Assembly (NCBI GenBank): GCA_902790325.1
Contig: CADARP010000017.1
Coordinates: 1 to 44,400, forward strand
DNA: 44,400 nt
Direction of reading: 5' to 3'
Source of the DNA: Oscillospiraceae bacterium
GTDB taxonomy: Bacteria; Bacillota; Clostridia; Oscillospirales; Acutalibacteraceae
Shown in pieces: positions 33,129-42,014 of the stretch. Position numbers and translations under genes: made by a program. The notes beneath the pieces are model-generated. The model had not been told where the DNA came from. It worked only from the letters and a program-made list of their open reading frames with translations, and made no database searches. Position 1 is the stretch's first letter; each line of letters starts with the position of its first letter.

Positions 33129-34274
33129 ATGAAAAAAGCGCTTTCCGTTATCTTTTTGACCGTTCTCTGCGTTCTCTTTTTCGGCACATTTTGTTCCGGA
33201 TATTTCACCGATCTGCGAACCATGTTTTCGGGATACGGCGGCGGGCTCAAGGGATTGATCCTGACGGTGATGGAAAAAGATTACCTGGACGAGCGGCTCA
33301 ACAAGGACGTTTTCCGGCACGACAATTGGATCGATCTGTACGGCGGCGCGCTGCGCCTGACGGGCGTCTGTTCGCTGCGTGAGGACGACGGCAAACACAT
33401 TGTGCGTACCGCGGGCGACGGACTTGCGTTCGTGTGGGCGCAGAGACGTCCCTCTGCGCAGCAGACGGAGTGGATCCGGTCGCTGCGCAAAGCGGCGCTG
33501 GAGACCGGCGCGGACTGCTGGTATGTTTCGATTCCGCAGAAGACGTGCCCGACAGAGACCGTATACTGCGATCGCGGCGCCGCAAACCACTCGGAAGAAA
33601 CGGACCGGGCATACGCGGCCGTTTTTGAAGACGCGGGATACCGCGTGCTGGATCTGCACGCGCGGATGCATGCCGACGGTCTGCGTCACGAAGCGCTGTA
33701 TTATCGGACGGATCACCACTGGACGGACAGCGCCGCATTCTGGGCGGCCTGCGTCGCGGCGCAGGAGATCGGGCTGCCGACAGAGCACATGGACCCCGAC
33801 CTGTACGAAACAGAAGTGTTTTCCAAATCATTTCTCGGCTCGGAGGGCAAGCATCTCGGCAGACTCTACGTCGGCATGGACGATTTCGAGCTCCGGATTC
33901 CGCGTTTTGCCACACGCCTGACGCAGACAAGCGACGGCGAACATCCGCGCGCAGGCACGTTTTCCGACACGCTGTTCTATCGGGAGTATCTGACGCGCGA
34001 CACGTTCAAGGATTCCATGTACGGCGCTTATCTCGGCGGCGACAAAAAGCTGGTGCGTATCCGCAATGAGCTGCTGCCGCGGGGCAAGCGGATTTTGCTG
34101 TTCAAGGATTCTTTCGGGAACTCTATGGCGTCGTACCTTGCGCCGGCATGCGGACAGCTCGATCTGATCGATCCGCGTTTTTATGACGGATCAAGCGTCC
34201 TGTTCGCGCAGCAGGGAAAGTATGATGTGATCGTCGTGGCGACGACTTATCTGGATTTGGGAAAACCGGACTGA
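33129..34274 (+). CDS. DHHW/AlgX-like extracytoplasmic protein
   Basis: 381 residues with an N-terminal membrane anchor or signal (MKKALSVIFLTVLCVLFFGTF). The signature YRTDHHWTDSAAF near residue 199 is the DHHW motif of SGNH-like AlgX/AlgJ relatives. A downstream LFKDSFGNSMASYLAP near residue 325 supplies the Ser of the nucleophile block, completing a possible Ser/Asp/His set. Relatives carry out the outer step of polymer O-acetylation after an MBOAT partner. The ATG at 33129 follows AGAGG; GTG at 33126 is the alternative. It begins 15 nt after the MBOAT stop. Confidence 0.88.
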   Translation: MKKALSVIFLTVLCVLFFGTFCSGYFTDLRTMFSGYGGGLKGLILTVMEKDYLDERLNKDVFRHDNWIDLYGGALRLTGVCSLREDDGKHIVRTAGDGLAFVWAQRRPSAQQTEWIRSLRKAALETGADCWYVSIPQKTCPTETVYCDRGAANHSEETDRAYAAVFEDAGYRVLDLHARMHADGLRHEALYYRTDHHWTDSAAFWAACVAAQEIGLPTEHMDPDLYETEVFSKSFLGSEGKHLGRLYVGMDDFELRIPRFATRLTQTSDGEHPRAGTFSDTLFYREYLTRDTFKDSMYGAYLGGDKKLVRIRNELLPRGKRILLFKDSFGNSMASYLAPACGQLDLIDPRFYDGSSVLFAQQGKYDVIVVATTYLDLGKPD

Positions 34275-34309
34275 TCCCGGTGCATTTTCGGAAAACGGAG
34301 GCGAATAAT

Positions 34310-34888
34310 ATGTACGCAAACTGGGAAGACCTGCGTCGGGACTGCATGTGCTGCACGCGCTGCGGACTGTGCGAAACACGCACGAACCTCGTGTTCGGCG
34401 TCGGCGTGCCGGACGCGGAGATCGTTTTTATCGGCGAGGGGCCCGGCGAGCAGGAGGATCTGCGCGGCGAACCGTTCGTCGGCAGAGGCGGGCAGCTTCT
34501 GGATAAATACCTCGACGCGATCGGTCTGTCACGCAAAAGCAACATCTATATCGGCAACATGGTCAAGTGCCGCCCGCCGCAGAACCGCGACCCGAAACCG
34601 GAGGAGCAGGATGCGTGCATCTTCTGGCTGCGCGAGCAGATCCGTCTGATCCGGCCGAAGATCATCGTCTGCCTCGGCAGGATCTCGGCGCAGCGGATCA
34701 TCGACCCCGACTTCCGCGTCACGAAACAGCACGGAGAATTCATCGAAAAGAACGGCGTGTGGATGATGGGCACGTTTCACCCGGCGGCGCTGCTGCGCAA
34801 TCCGCGGCAAAAGCCGGACGCGCTGGAAGACTTCCTGCGTCTGCGCGACAAGATCGGCGAAATCTGCACGCACACAACGCTTGCCTGA
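34310..34888 (+). CDS. Family 4 uracil-DNA glycosylase (Fe-S type)
   Basis: 192 residues starting at the ATG behind CGGAGGCG. N-terminal Cys residues (CCTRCGLCETRTNLV) and a later Cys in VKCRPPQNRDP are the Fe-S ligands of family 4/5 enzymes. The catalytic-pocket motif is FIGEGPGEQEDLRGEPFVG and the C-terminal motif is GTFHPAALLRN. It removes uracil from DNA. It starts 35 nt after the DHHW gene and is probably on the same transcript, ended by the terminator at 34986. Together with dut at 29781, two uracil-avoidance functions flank the acyltransferase set. Confidence 0.94.
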   Translation: MYANWEDLRRDCMCCTRCGLCETRTNLVFGVGVPDAEIVFIGEGPGEQEDLRGEPFVGRGGQLLDKYLDAIGLSRKSNIYIGNMVKCRPPQNRDPKPEEQDACIFWLREQIRLIRPKIIVCLGRISAQRIIDPDFRVTKQHGEFIEKNGVWMMGTFHPAALLRNPRQKPDALEDFLRLRDKIGEICTHTTLA

Positions 34889-34985
34889 AAATCCGGCTCT
34901 CAAGCCGCCGCAAAACGGCATGAATCCCGCCGCCGCGCACATTGCGGATCGCATGCGCGCGATCGCTCATGTTCAGCGTGATCGT

Positions 34986-35012
34986 ACCGCTGCCGAAAGG
35001 CGGCGGTTTTTT
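34986..35012 (+). terminator. Rho-independent terminator
   Basis: ACCGCTGCC pairs with GGCGGCGGT (one T-G wobble) around a GAAA tetraloop, followed by TTTTTT. The rest of 34889-35287 holds a 6-bp hairpin ACCGGC/GCCGGT at 35044-35058, the promoter at 35171 and no supported gene. Confidence 0.85.
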
Positions 35013-35170
35013 CAATTAAACCACTGCGCGGTTTATACTGATGACCGGCAGCGCCGGTAAAGTGAATACGGACAGATCGACGTTCTTCGGGTTCATGCAT
35101 TGAAAATGCGCAGGCAGTCCGGAAGACATATTCTGTTTCATGCGGGTCCGGCATGTTCCGTTTTTACTTG

Positions 35171-35200
35171 TTGACAATTGTCTATGGCGTGTTGTATAAT
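35171..35200 (+). promoter_or_regulatory. Promoter with palindrome for the 1492-residue protein
   Basis: TTGACA at 35171-35176 and TATAAT at 35195-35200 with an 18-bp spacer. The perfect 10-bp palindrome GACAATTGTC (35173-35182) overlaps the -35 and could be an operator. The leader to the ATG at 35288 is about 80 nt. Confidence 0.75.
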
Positions 35201-35287
35201 AAAATTATGGTACTGTATGTAATATGGATACCTATGTATTTGACGCGTACGCGTTGGGTATAAGCCACACACGAACGGAGGAAAACG

Positions 35288-38200
35288 ATGCAAATGGCAA
35301 AGAAACTCTTGGCGCTGCTTCTGGCGGCGCTGCTGGCATTCGGCACGTTTGCCATGACGGCGAGCGCGGAGCCGGCCGTCGCAGACAACTTGATCGCTGC
35401 GGAAAAAAAATTCTATATCGGCGATACGATCAGCTTTGACACAGGGCCCGAAGGCTGCTTCGTCCTGGAAGACGATATTATGCCCGGCACCCAAGGCATC
35501 TTCCAGCGACAGGGAGAGTATACGCTGGAGTATCGTCAATACGATACTGATTCTCAACAACACTGGTTCGACTTAGAGAACGAGACAGATCGGATTCCGG
35601 TATGGGTTCTGAGCACAAACAGCAGTACGCCGACCGGCGTCGAAGTCGGGGGTGAAGGCACGCTTGCAAACCCCTTTGCCTTCACGGTAATATTCAGCAC
35701 TCCGGTCTACACCGTGACGTGGCTGGACGAAAACGGCGATCTTCTGGAAATCGACACGGCAGCGGAAAAAGGCACGATCCCGTCCTACGACAGCGCAATG
35801 CCGACCAAGGCTGCGAACGCGCAGTACGCCTATGCGTTCGCCGGCTGGAGCGACGGGACAACGACCTATGCGCCCGACGCGCTTCCTGCGGTCACGGGCA
35901 ATGTGACCTACACCGCAACGTTCTCTGAGACTCTGACGCAGACCCATGACGGCGTGATGTTCACAGAGTGGACGAGCGATATATCCCTGCCGTCGAGCGG
36001 CAATTGGTTTTTGACCAAAGACGTTACGATCTCCACTGCGCTGGTCGTTTCCGGCACGCTCAACCTTTGTCTGAACGGTCACGGCATCACCTCCAACAGC
36101 GGCGAAAGTGTGATCGTTGTCGGTACCGGCAGGATATTGAATCTTTACGACTGTGATACAGCGACGGAGCATAAGTTTACGGTCAGCAATCCCGCTGCAA
36201 ACGGTGCGGGATTGGCAACTGTAGATGATGCGCTCACGTCCGGTTATCAGACGTTCACCGGCGGATACATCACCGGAAGGAATCCCGTTTTCCAGGGCGG
36301 CGGCGTATTCGTTACAGGCGGTACGTTCAACATGTACGGCGGCACCATAATCGGAAATCGAGCCACGGAAAGGAAGAGCGGCGCAGGCGTTAGCGTCTTG
36401 GACGGAACATTTGCCATGCACGGCGGCTCGATCCTGTACAACTATGCGGACGGCATGGGCGCAGGCGTCTATGTGGATTCGACCGCGGACAACACCGGCC
36501 GTTTCATCATGACCGGCGGCGAGATCGCTTACAACATGGCAAACGGCACCCGAAACGGCAGCAACCCCTATTACTACGGCGACGGCGGTGCCGTTTGCAG
36601 CAGAGATAACGCTTCCGACGGATATATCGTTTATGACCTGACCGGCGGCACGATCCACCACAACGCCGGCATGGAATACGGTGCGGGCATCAACTTCACC
36701 TGCAACAACGGCACGCTCAACATCGGCGGCGACGTGGAGATCACCGACAACTACGGCAACGAGGGCGGCGTCAGAGTTTCCGTCACGAGCAGCACGGTCA
36801 ACTTCTCCGGCGCGCCCGTGATCGACAGAAACGTCACAAAGAGCAATGCGGAGTGCAACTTCTATATCAACAATCCCCCGACCATCAAGATCGTCGGTGA
36901 AATGACAAACGACACGCCGATCGGCGTCACGATGAAGACGCCCGGTGTGATCACGAGCAGCGACGACACGAGTCTGAACGACGTTTCCGGATTTGTGAGC
37001 GAGAACGCAGGCTACGGGATCATCCGCAACGGCGACGGACAGCTTGCCATGGTGCGTATGCGCAGCGCATATCTGGACTTCGGCACGGGGCACGAGACGC
37101 TGGCCGCTTCCTTCGCGCAGAGCAAGGGATATGCGGTTTCCGGCTCCCGCGTCACGGTTCCGGTTCCGTCCGAGGCCGCAAACAGATGGGATACGCGCAA
37201 CTGCATCGACGACGATATGCGCACGTTTATCGCCGGGATCAGCAGCGAAGGCTCCCTGTACGATGCAGGTGAGAAACTGTACTATATGCAGGAGCTTGCG
37301 CCGCAGCCGATGAGCGCATACACCGATATGAACACGATGCATACGGCAATGTACGCCTGGCTCGACGCAGCGCCTGCCGACAGCGACGTGTACTATATGC
37401 TCTGGGAGCAGGCATACACCGGGGCCATTACACTGTCTCTCGATCCGCTGACCTGCGGCACGGAAATGACGATCTCCAATTACGGTTCGATCGCCACGAA
37501 CCATACCGAACCGCAGCCGAGCTACACCGTGACCGGCGGCGAATCGAACCCGACGATGGCAAGCTGGTATGACGCATACGATGCGGCGAACGATTCCATG
37601 GGCAGCTTTGTCGAGGGCATGATCGTCGGCGGCACGGATTATTACACGCGCATCAGCGTATCCGCGCCGTTTGGATACTACATCACGGATGCTGAACAGA
37701 CCGTGACGGTAACCGGCGCGAAGCAGGTATGGTACCCGGCTTCGGTCAGTTATACCGGTGCCGCTGCGATCGTGGAGAGCGTGACCGCCGAACACGGCGA
37801 CTGGGGTTCGGACGCCGTTGTGACGGTCGAGCCGACCGAAAGCGAAGAGGGCGAGCTGTCGTATTACTGCACGAAGTGCGCCGGTCTTATAAATACCCAA
37901 ACGCTGCCTGCGCTGGTATACCATGACGTGACGGTCGCAGACGGTATTCAGAACGGTACGGTAACCGTGACGGAAAACAGAATGTACGTCGGTTCGACCG
38001 TGACCGTGACTGCCGAGCCGGACGATGCGGATACGTTCCTGTACCGTCTGTACTACAGCGGCATCGGACAGGAAGACGTGACGATCACGGAAAACGGCGG
38101 CGTTTACAGCTTCATCATGCCCGACTATGACGTCACGGTCAACGCCGAATTCCGACCGACCAACATGGTCTATGTGGACTTCGGCGCGGGACACGAGGAC

Positions 38201-39766
38201 TTCGTGCAGGCGGCGTTCGGCGAGGCGGAAAACTTGACGGTGAACGGCTCCGTCGTTTCCTTCCGGTTCGTCCCGGATGATCCGGATTTCGACAACGCTG
38301 CTGTCGCACAAGAAGAATTCACGTTCAGGTCAAACTCATATATCAACTACTATAATGACGTGGATAACGGGGAAAGATATATGTACCGGACCGCGCTGCA
38401 TCCGCTGGATTACTATTTGGACACCTACGGCAGCGACGCCGAAACGCAGGTGCAGAATGAATTCTGGACGCTGCAGGACGTGTCCGTGGAAGAGGGGATC
38501 ACCTTCTATGCGCTGTGGGCGCAGCCGGTTTCGGACGCCGTTGTGACCATTACGCCGCCGGCATGCGGAACGGAAATGTCGACTTACTACCGGAACAATA
38601 CGGTTCAGGTGCTGCCGTCGCCCGCATTTTCTGTGACCGGAGGTCTCAGCTTTGAAGATTACATGATCTTCTACAACAACTGGTCCATCGGTCTGCATGA
38701 CGGTGAAACGACCACGCTCACGGGAAGCAACAGCTATACGGCGTACGGCTTCCTGCAAGCGCCGTGGGGCAGCTTCCTGCCGGACGATCTGACCGGATTG
38801 GTCACGTTCGAGGGCGGCACGCTCACCGAATGGGACAGCACCACAAAACAGTTTATTCTTTCCGTTCCGGTTGAACATACCTTCGATGCAGACGGCATCT
38901 GCACCGGCTGCGGCGCACATGAGCCGAAGGATCAGCAGTCCGTTTCGATCGACGACCAGATCGCGCTGAACCTGCTGCTCGACCTTGACGCGCGCGGCAA
39001 GACGGTGAACGATGTGACGATCACGCTCGGCGGCACGCCCTATGCCTGCACGGGCGCGAAGGTGACCGGCGGCGATTATGACGGCCTGTACAAATTCAAG
39101 GTCGTGATGGCGCCCGCCCAGATTGCGGACGAGATCGTCGCTGTGATCGACGGCGACGCAGCGCCGCTCGAGACGTCCGTCAAGAATTACTGTGTCCATG
39201 CGCCCGAATATTACCCGACGAATACGGATTTGATCGGTCTGACCGAAGCGATCCTGGCTTACGGCCAAGCGGCGAACAACGTGTTTGCGAACGGCTCCAC
39301 CGTTCCCGCGGCGGACATCGCAGACCTCACGGATATGGACAGAGATTCGGTACAGAGCGCTTCCGTCACGTTCACCGACGGCACGGGCGAAGTCACCGGT
39401 GCGTCCTTCATGGCGCTGACAAAGCCGGAGTTCCGTTTCTACACGGAGAACATCGACGAGCAGACAGCGGTTGCCTACAATCAGGCGGGCGTTTCGGCGA
39501 CGATGGACAGCACGAAGCCGGATCAGAATCTGAAAGCACGTTTCGTCAAAAAAGCGGACGGCAGAGTTCTGCTCGAAGTGACCGGCGTTTCTGCCGAGAA
39601 CATGGACAAGGAAATCACCGTGACCGTCACCGGTCTCGGCACGATCACCTTCAACGGCAACGCATTCGCAAAAGCCATGGCAAACAGCAGAAATACGCAG
39701 CAGAGCGACCTCGGCGCACTGCTCTATAACTACGGCGCAGCGGCGAAGACGTTCTTCGGCGCATAA
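35288..39766 (+). CDS. Giant secreted beta-helix and repeat protein
   Basis: 1492 residues; ATG behind GGAGGAAAACG. A signal peptide covers ~1-28 (MQMAKKLLALLLAALLAFGTF, TASA). Residues ~140-217 are an InlB/Listeria-Bacteroides-type repeat (VTWLDENGDLL to AGWSDGTTTYAPDAL). Residues ~247-505 form a right-handed beta-helix with GGTFNMYGGTIIGN rungs. Two ~250-residue modules, near 592 and 958, each begin YxDFGxGHE and share a CGTEM strand. Another beta-sandwich (~877-955) lies between them, and a CTGCGAHEP Cys pair is near 1210. A C-terminal domain (~1230-1492) repeatedly uses ALLYNYGAA-like helices and is unassigned. No LPXTG, dockerin or SLH motif is present, so attachment is unclear. Probably an adhesin or cell-surface glycan-contact protein. 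A 53-residue ORF follows after 12 nt. Confidence 0.87.
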   Translation: MQMAKKLLALLLAALLAFGTFAMTASAEPAVADNLIAAEKKFYIGDTISFDTGPEGCFVLEDDIMPGTQGIFQRQGEYTLEYRQYDTDSQQHWFDLENETDRIPVWVLSTNSSTPTGVEVGGEGTLANPFAFTVIFSTPVYTVTWLDENGDLLEIDTAAEKGTIPSYDSAMPTKAANAQYAYAFAGWSDGTTTYAPDALPAVTGNVTYTATFSETLTQTHDGVMFTEWTSDISLPSSGNWFLTKDVTISTALVVSGTLNLCLNGHGITSNSGESVIVVGTGRILNLYDCDTATEHKFTVSNPAANGAGLATVDDALTSGYQTFTGGYITGRNPVFQGGGVFVTGGTFNMYGGTIIGNRATERKSGAGVSVLDGTFAMHGGSILYNYADGMGAGVYVDSTADNTGRFIMTGGEIAYNMANGTRNGSNPYYYGDGGAVCSRDNASDGYIVYDLTGGTIHHNAGMEYGAGINFTCNNGTLNIGGDVEITDNYGNEGGVRVSVTSSTVNFSGAPVIDRNVTKSNAECNFYINNPPTIKIVGEMTNDTPIGVTMKTPGVITSSDDTSLNDVSGFVSENAGYGIIRNGDGQLAMVRMRSAYLDFGTGHETLAASFAQSKGYAVSGSRVTVPVPSEAANRWDTRNCIDDDMRTFIAGISSEGSLYDAGEKLYYMQELAPQPMSAYTDMNTMHTAMYAWLDAAPADSDVYYMLWEQAYTGAITLSLDPLTCGTEMTISNYGSIATNHTEPQPSYTVTGGESNPTMASWYDAYDAANDSMGSFVEGMIVGGTDYYTRISVSAPFGYYITDAEQTVTVTGAKQVWYPASVSYTGAAAIVESVTAEHGDWGSDAVVTVEPTESEEGELSYYCTKCAGLINTQTLPALVYHDVTVADGIQNGTVTVTENRMYVGSTVTVTAEPDDADTFLYRLYYSGIGQEDVTITENGGVYSFIMPDYDVTVNAEFRPTNMVYVDFGAGHEDFVQAAFGEAENLTVNGSVVSFRFVPDDPDFDNAAVAQEEFTFRSNSYINYYNDVDNGERYMYRTALHPLDYYLDTYGSDAETQVQNEFWTLQDVSVEEGITFYALWAQPVSDAVVTITPPACGTEMSTYYRNNTVQVLPSPAFSVTGGLSFEDYMIFYNNWSIGLHDGETTTLTGSNSYTAYGFLQAPWGSFLPDDLTGLVTFEGGTLTEWDSTTKQFILSVPVEHTFDADGICTGCGAHEPKDQQSVSIDDQIALNLLLDLDARGKTVNDVTITLGGTPYACTGAKVTGGDYDGLYKFKVVMAPAQIADEIVAVIDGDAAPLETSVKNYCVHAPEYYPTNTDLIGLTEAILAYGQAANNVFANGSTVPAADIADLTDMDRDSVQSASVTFTDGTGEVTGASFMALTKPEFRFYTENIDEQTAVAYNQAGVSATMDSTKPDQNLKARFVKKADGRVLLEVTGVSAENMDKEITVTVTGLGTITFNGNAFAKAMANSRNTQQSDLGALLYNYGAAAKTFFGA

Positions 39767-39778
39767 GGAGGAAGAGCG

Positions 39779-39940
39779 ATGAAAAAGACATATGAAAAGC
39801 CGGAACTGCACACCGAGCAGTTTGACGTCGAGGACGTCATCACCGTGTCCTCCGCCAATCCGATCCAGAAGGTGCTGGATCAGGTCGGCGACTTCATGGA
39901 GAACATGATTGACATGTTCAATAACATGGGTCAGCCGTAA
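39779..39940 (+). CDS. 53-residue acidic peptide downstream of the giant protein
   Basis: The ATG lies behind GGAGG, which itself directly follows the TAA of the giant gene. The product is polar and acidic. The N-terminal half is MKKTYEKPELHTEQFDVEDV followed by ITVSS; the C-terminal half (NPIQKVLDQVGDFMENMIDMFNNMGQP) is Met-rich and predicted amphipathic helix. There is no signal peptide and no Cys. The KKxYEKPxL...FxxEDVIT opening recalls short ORFs I have seen in gut clostridia and the leader-like look of ribosomal peptides, but I cannot assign a family. The terminator at 39968 closes the two-gene unit. No modifying enzyme is adjacent. Confidence 0.75.
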   Translation: MKKTYEKPELHTEQFDVEDVITVSSANPIQKVLDQVGDFMENMIDMFNNMGQP

Positions 39941-39967
39941 GCCTGTAACAAAAAACACCATATAACT

Positions 39968-39999
39968 GCGGAGCGAGGTATACCCCCGCTCCGCTTTTG
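39968..39999 (+). terminator. Terminator after the small peptide gene
   Basis: GCGGAGCG (39968-39975) pairs with CGCTCCGC (39987-39994), followed by TTTTGTTT. The following 40000-40147 has no supported gene. Confidence 0.82.
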
Positions 40000-40142
40000 T
40001 TTGCCCGCATACGCTGCATCTTCGCGCTTGCCGTTGATTACAGATGTCGTTTCGCTCGACTCGGGCATCCGCACCGCCAGAGGAATCCCTTATACACGAC
40101 AGGTTATGCAACCCATTCTTCTTTTGCACAGATTTCCGTGAT

Positions 40143-40179
40143 GAACCAAAAAAGAACGCCTATTCTTTCAAAACAGGCG
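40143..40179 (-). terminator. Terminator repeat copy 1
   Basis: AGAACGCCT and AGGCGTTCT form a 9-bp stem around a 13-nt loop; read on the minus strand a run of six T follows. Its sequence recurs at about 44219. It would end the transcript of the DUF4434 gene, about 260 nt after that gene's stop. Confidence 0.78.
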
Positions 40180-40250
40180 TTCTGCTGTGTGAAACCACTC
40201 CGATTATGATAGATTAACGATAAAGGTACATCTGACTGAGCGTCGTACTT

Positions 40251-40440
40251 TCAGCATAGGGCGGTCACGGGTGATTGCTTAAAACAACCAAAAGATTCCT
40301 TGTTTGACCCCTGTCGGGTCAAAACCGTTTTTCTCTCAAGCAAATCGGCGCAACGATCAATTGTTCTCATCGTTACTCCGATAGACGAAACAAGTTGGGA
40401 TTGATTGCAATGTATTTCATCGTGATATCCACCAAACACA
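40251..40440 (-). pseudogene. Possible remnant of a winged-helix/HTH gene
   Basis: The minus-strand frame directly after the DUF4434 stop encodes a helix-turn-helix-like stretch: CNQSQLVSSIGVTMRTIDRC then ADLLERKTVLTRQ. This fits a recognition helix (GVTMRTIDR) of replication- or transcription-type wHTH proteins. The frame continues upstream into the C-terminal codons of the DUF4434 gene and has no ribosome site of its own, so it looks like a 3' fragment left by a rearrangement. A chance frame is the alternative. Confidence 0.3.
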
Positions 40441-41739
40441 TCAAGATAAACGTGCAGCAATCGAACAGTTGCCTGCACCATCGACGGCAATGACCGCATA
40501 ACTATACCCCATCGAAATGCTGCACATACAGTCCTGTGAACTCTCCACGCGGCAAAACGGTTTTTCGTTTTGCAACACCAGATAATACGCTACGCCGATA
40601 TTGTCTTCTGCGGCGTCCCAAATCAATTTGTCGTCCTCAAATCGGAGATTCCCAGGCACTTCTGGCGACAACGTTTCCAACGCATGTCCGCTCTCAAGAT
40701 AAGCAATCCAACTGTCATAATACGCCGTATTGCCGGTCTGTGGGCTGTAATAATGATTGAAAGAAAACGTAACAATGTCCTCGCAGTAATCGGCGGCTGT
40801 CTGCATCTGCCAAACCAGCCGATCCAGCGTTGCCGGACTGTTTTCAGTCTCCAGCGATGCCGGCGGAAAAAGCGGCACAGCTTTGCGCGCGACGGTCATG
40901 CACTCGCAATTCGCCCAAAGACGCAGCTTTACAGGGCAGCTTTCCACCGCCGCAGCATACATTTCCCAAACTTTGCGTAAATGCGCGGCTTTCGTCCACT
41001 GTGCGCCGATCGCATCCTGCGGGCAGAAAATGTCGCCTTCACGCAGATGAGACTGCTGCAGCAGGATCTGCCACATCGGCAGCGTTGCGAGTACGGAGGG
41101 AACCGCCATATATTCCGTGAAATACGGACTCAGGAGCACGGGCATCCGGCTGTCGATAGCCGTAGCAGCATCCAGCACAGTCGACAGCCCGCGCGCGATC
41201 TTCAAAACACTCGCCTTCATTGTCGGAACATTATTGATCTCGGGCGAAAAGTACCAGCCGTAAAATGCATCCGGATAATCCGCATGATACATGTCGTAGA
41301 TCTCCTGCTGCATATTTGCCATAATCCGGCAAACTTTACCGTACTCGCTGGACAAAGCGCTGAACACCCACCAGTTTTCAAATTCCGCAAGCCCAATAAA
41401 TACGCGGATACCGCCCGCCTGACAGGCACGCAGCGCGGAACCGATCACATCTACGGTTCCGTCGACCGCTCCGAAATCCGGCAGCGCCGAGGGATACCAG
41501 ACCGTCCAGTTGCCGTCAGCGTCCATTTCAGCGACGTCCTGCACGATCAGTTTGTCGATCCCAACGGATCGCATATCGGCGATCTCCTGCGCCCACCGTG
41601 CATCGTCCCAATCCGCGCAGTACCAACTTTGGATAAAAGTGCCGGTAAAAACCGCGTCGCATCGTTTCGCGGCGCCTGTCCGCACCCCCAGAAGCACCAG
41701 CAGAAGGGAAAGGAAAGAACTGATAAACCGTTTAAACAT
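40441..41739 (-). CDS. Secreted DUF4434 protein (TIM-barrel glycosidase-like)
   Basis: 432 residues; ATG behind AGAGGAT. An N-terminal signal peptide covers ~1-24 (MFKRFISSFLSLLLVLLGV). The main domain (~30-345) has the DUF4434 look: FTGTFIQSWYCADWDDARWAQEIADM, then IDKLIVQDVAEMDADG, then FYGWYFSPEINN with an acidic pair at the end of a barrel strand, and TFSFNHYYSPQTG. A short beta domain (~350-432; PGNLRFEDDKLIWDAAEDN) resembles a fibronectin III fold. DUF4434 proteins are thought to be glycoside-hydrolase-like; substrate unknown. It is in the same orientation as the GH3 gene, 275 nt away, with a hairpin but no clear promoter between (41740-42014). Confidence 0.84.
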   Translation of the reverse strand: MFKRFISSFLSLLLVLLGVRTGAAKRCDAVFTGTFIQSWYCADWDDARWAQEIADMRSVGIDKLIVQDVAEMDADGNWTVWYPSALPDFGAVDGTVDVIGSALRACQAGGIRVFIGLAEFENWWVFSALSSEYGKVCRIMANMQQEIYDMYHADYPDAFYGWYFSPEINNVPTMKASVLKIARGLSTVLDAATAIDSRMPVLLSPYFTEYMAVPSVLATLPMWQILLQQSHLREGDIFCPQDAIGAQWTKAAHLRKVWEMYAAAVESCPVKLRLWANCECMTVARKAVPLFPPASLETENSPATLDRLVWQMQTAADYCEDIVTFSFNHYYSPQTGNTAYYDSWIAYLESGHALETLSPEVPGNLRFEDDKLIWDAAEDNIGVAYYLVLQNEKPFCRVESSQDCMCSISMGYSYAVIAVDGAGNCSIAARLS

Positions 41740-41834
41740 ACTTATCCTCTTTCTGGATTCATCAAGGATTTATTAACATTTCCTGTCTCATTAGGCTTGT
41801 TCGCCAAAAGAAGACATATTTGTTGGAATATTAA

Positions 41835-41856
41835 GGATTAGCGAAAAAGCGAATCC
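41835..41856. repeat. Imperfect hairpin between GH3 and DUF4434 genes
   Basis: GGATTAGC/GCGAATCC, one mismatch, around GAAAAA. No U-tract on either strand. The rest of 41740-42014 holds no supported feature. Confidence 0.35.
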
Positions 41857-42014
41857 CTGCAACGGAACAAATTCAGCTCGGATCGTAGGGAAAACACATG
41901 TGTAAATACAATCCAGCTTAAGCACATCAACTTTGAAAGAAAAACGATAGGGGTGCGGTTTGGTGTGTGTTTATGATAACAAACATCTATCCGGCCGCTT
42001 TATCGTCGGAATAA

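Noticed and set aside
30948-33788. 946-codon minus-strand frame over the acyltransferase operon
   Set aside because: Antisense shadow without start signals; the plus-strand MBOAT and DHHW motifs are unambiguous.
35573-38311. 912-codon minus-strand frame over the giant secreted protein
   Set aside because: Antisense shadow; the plus-strand frame has a signal peptide, ribosome site and promoter.
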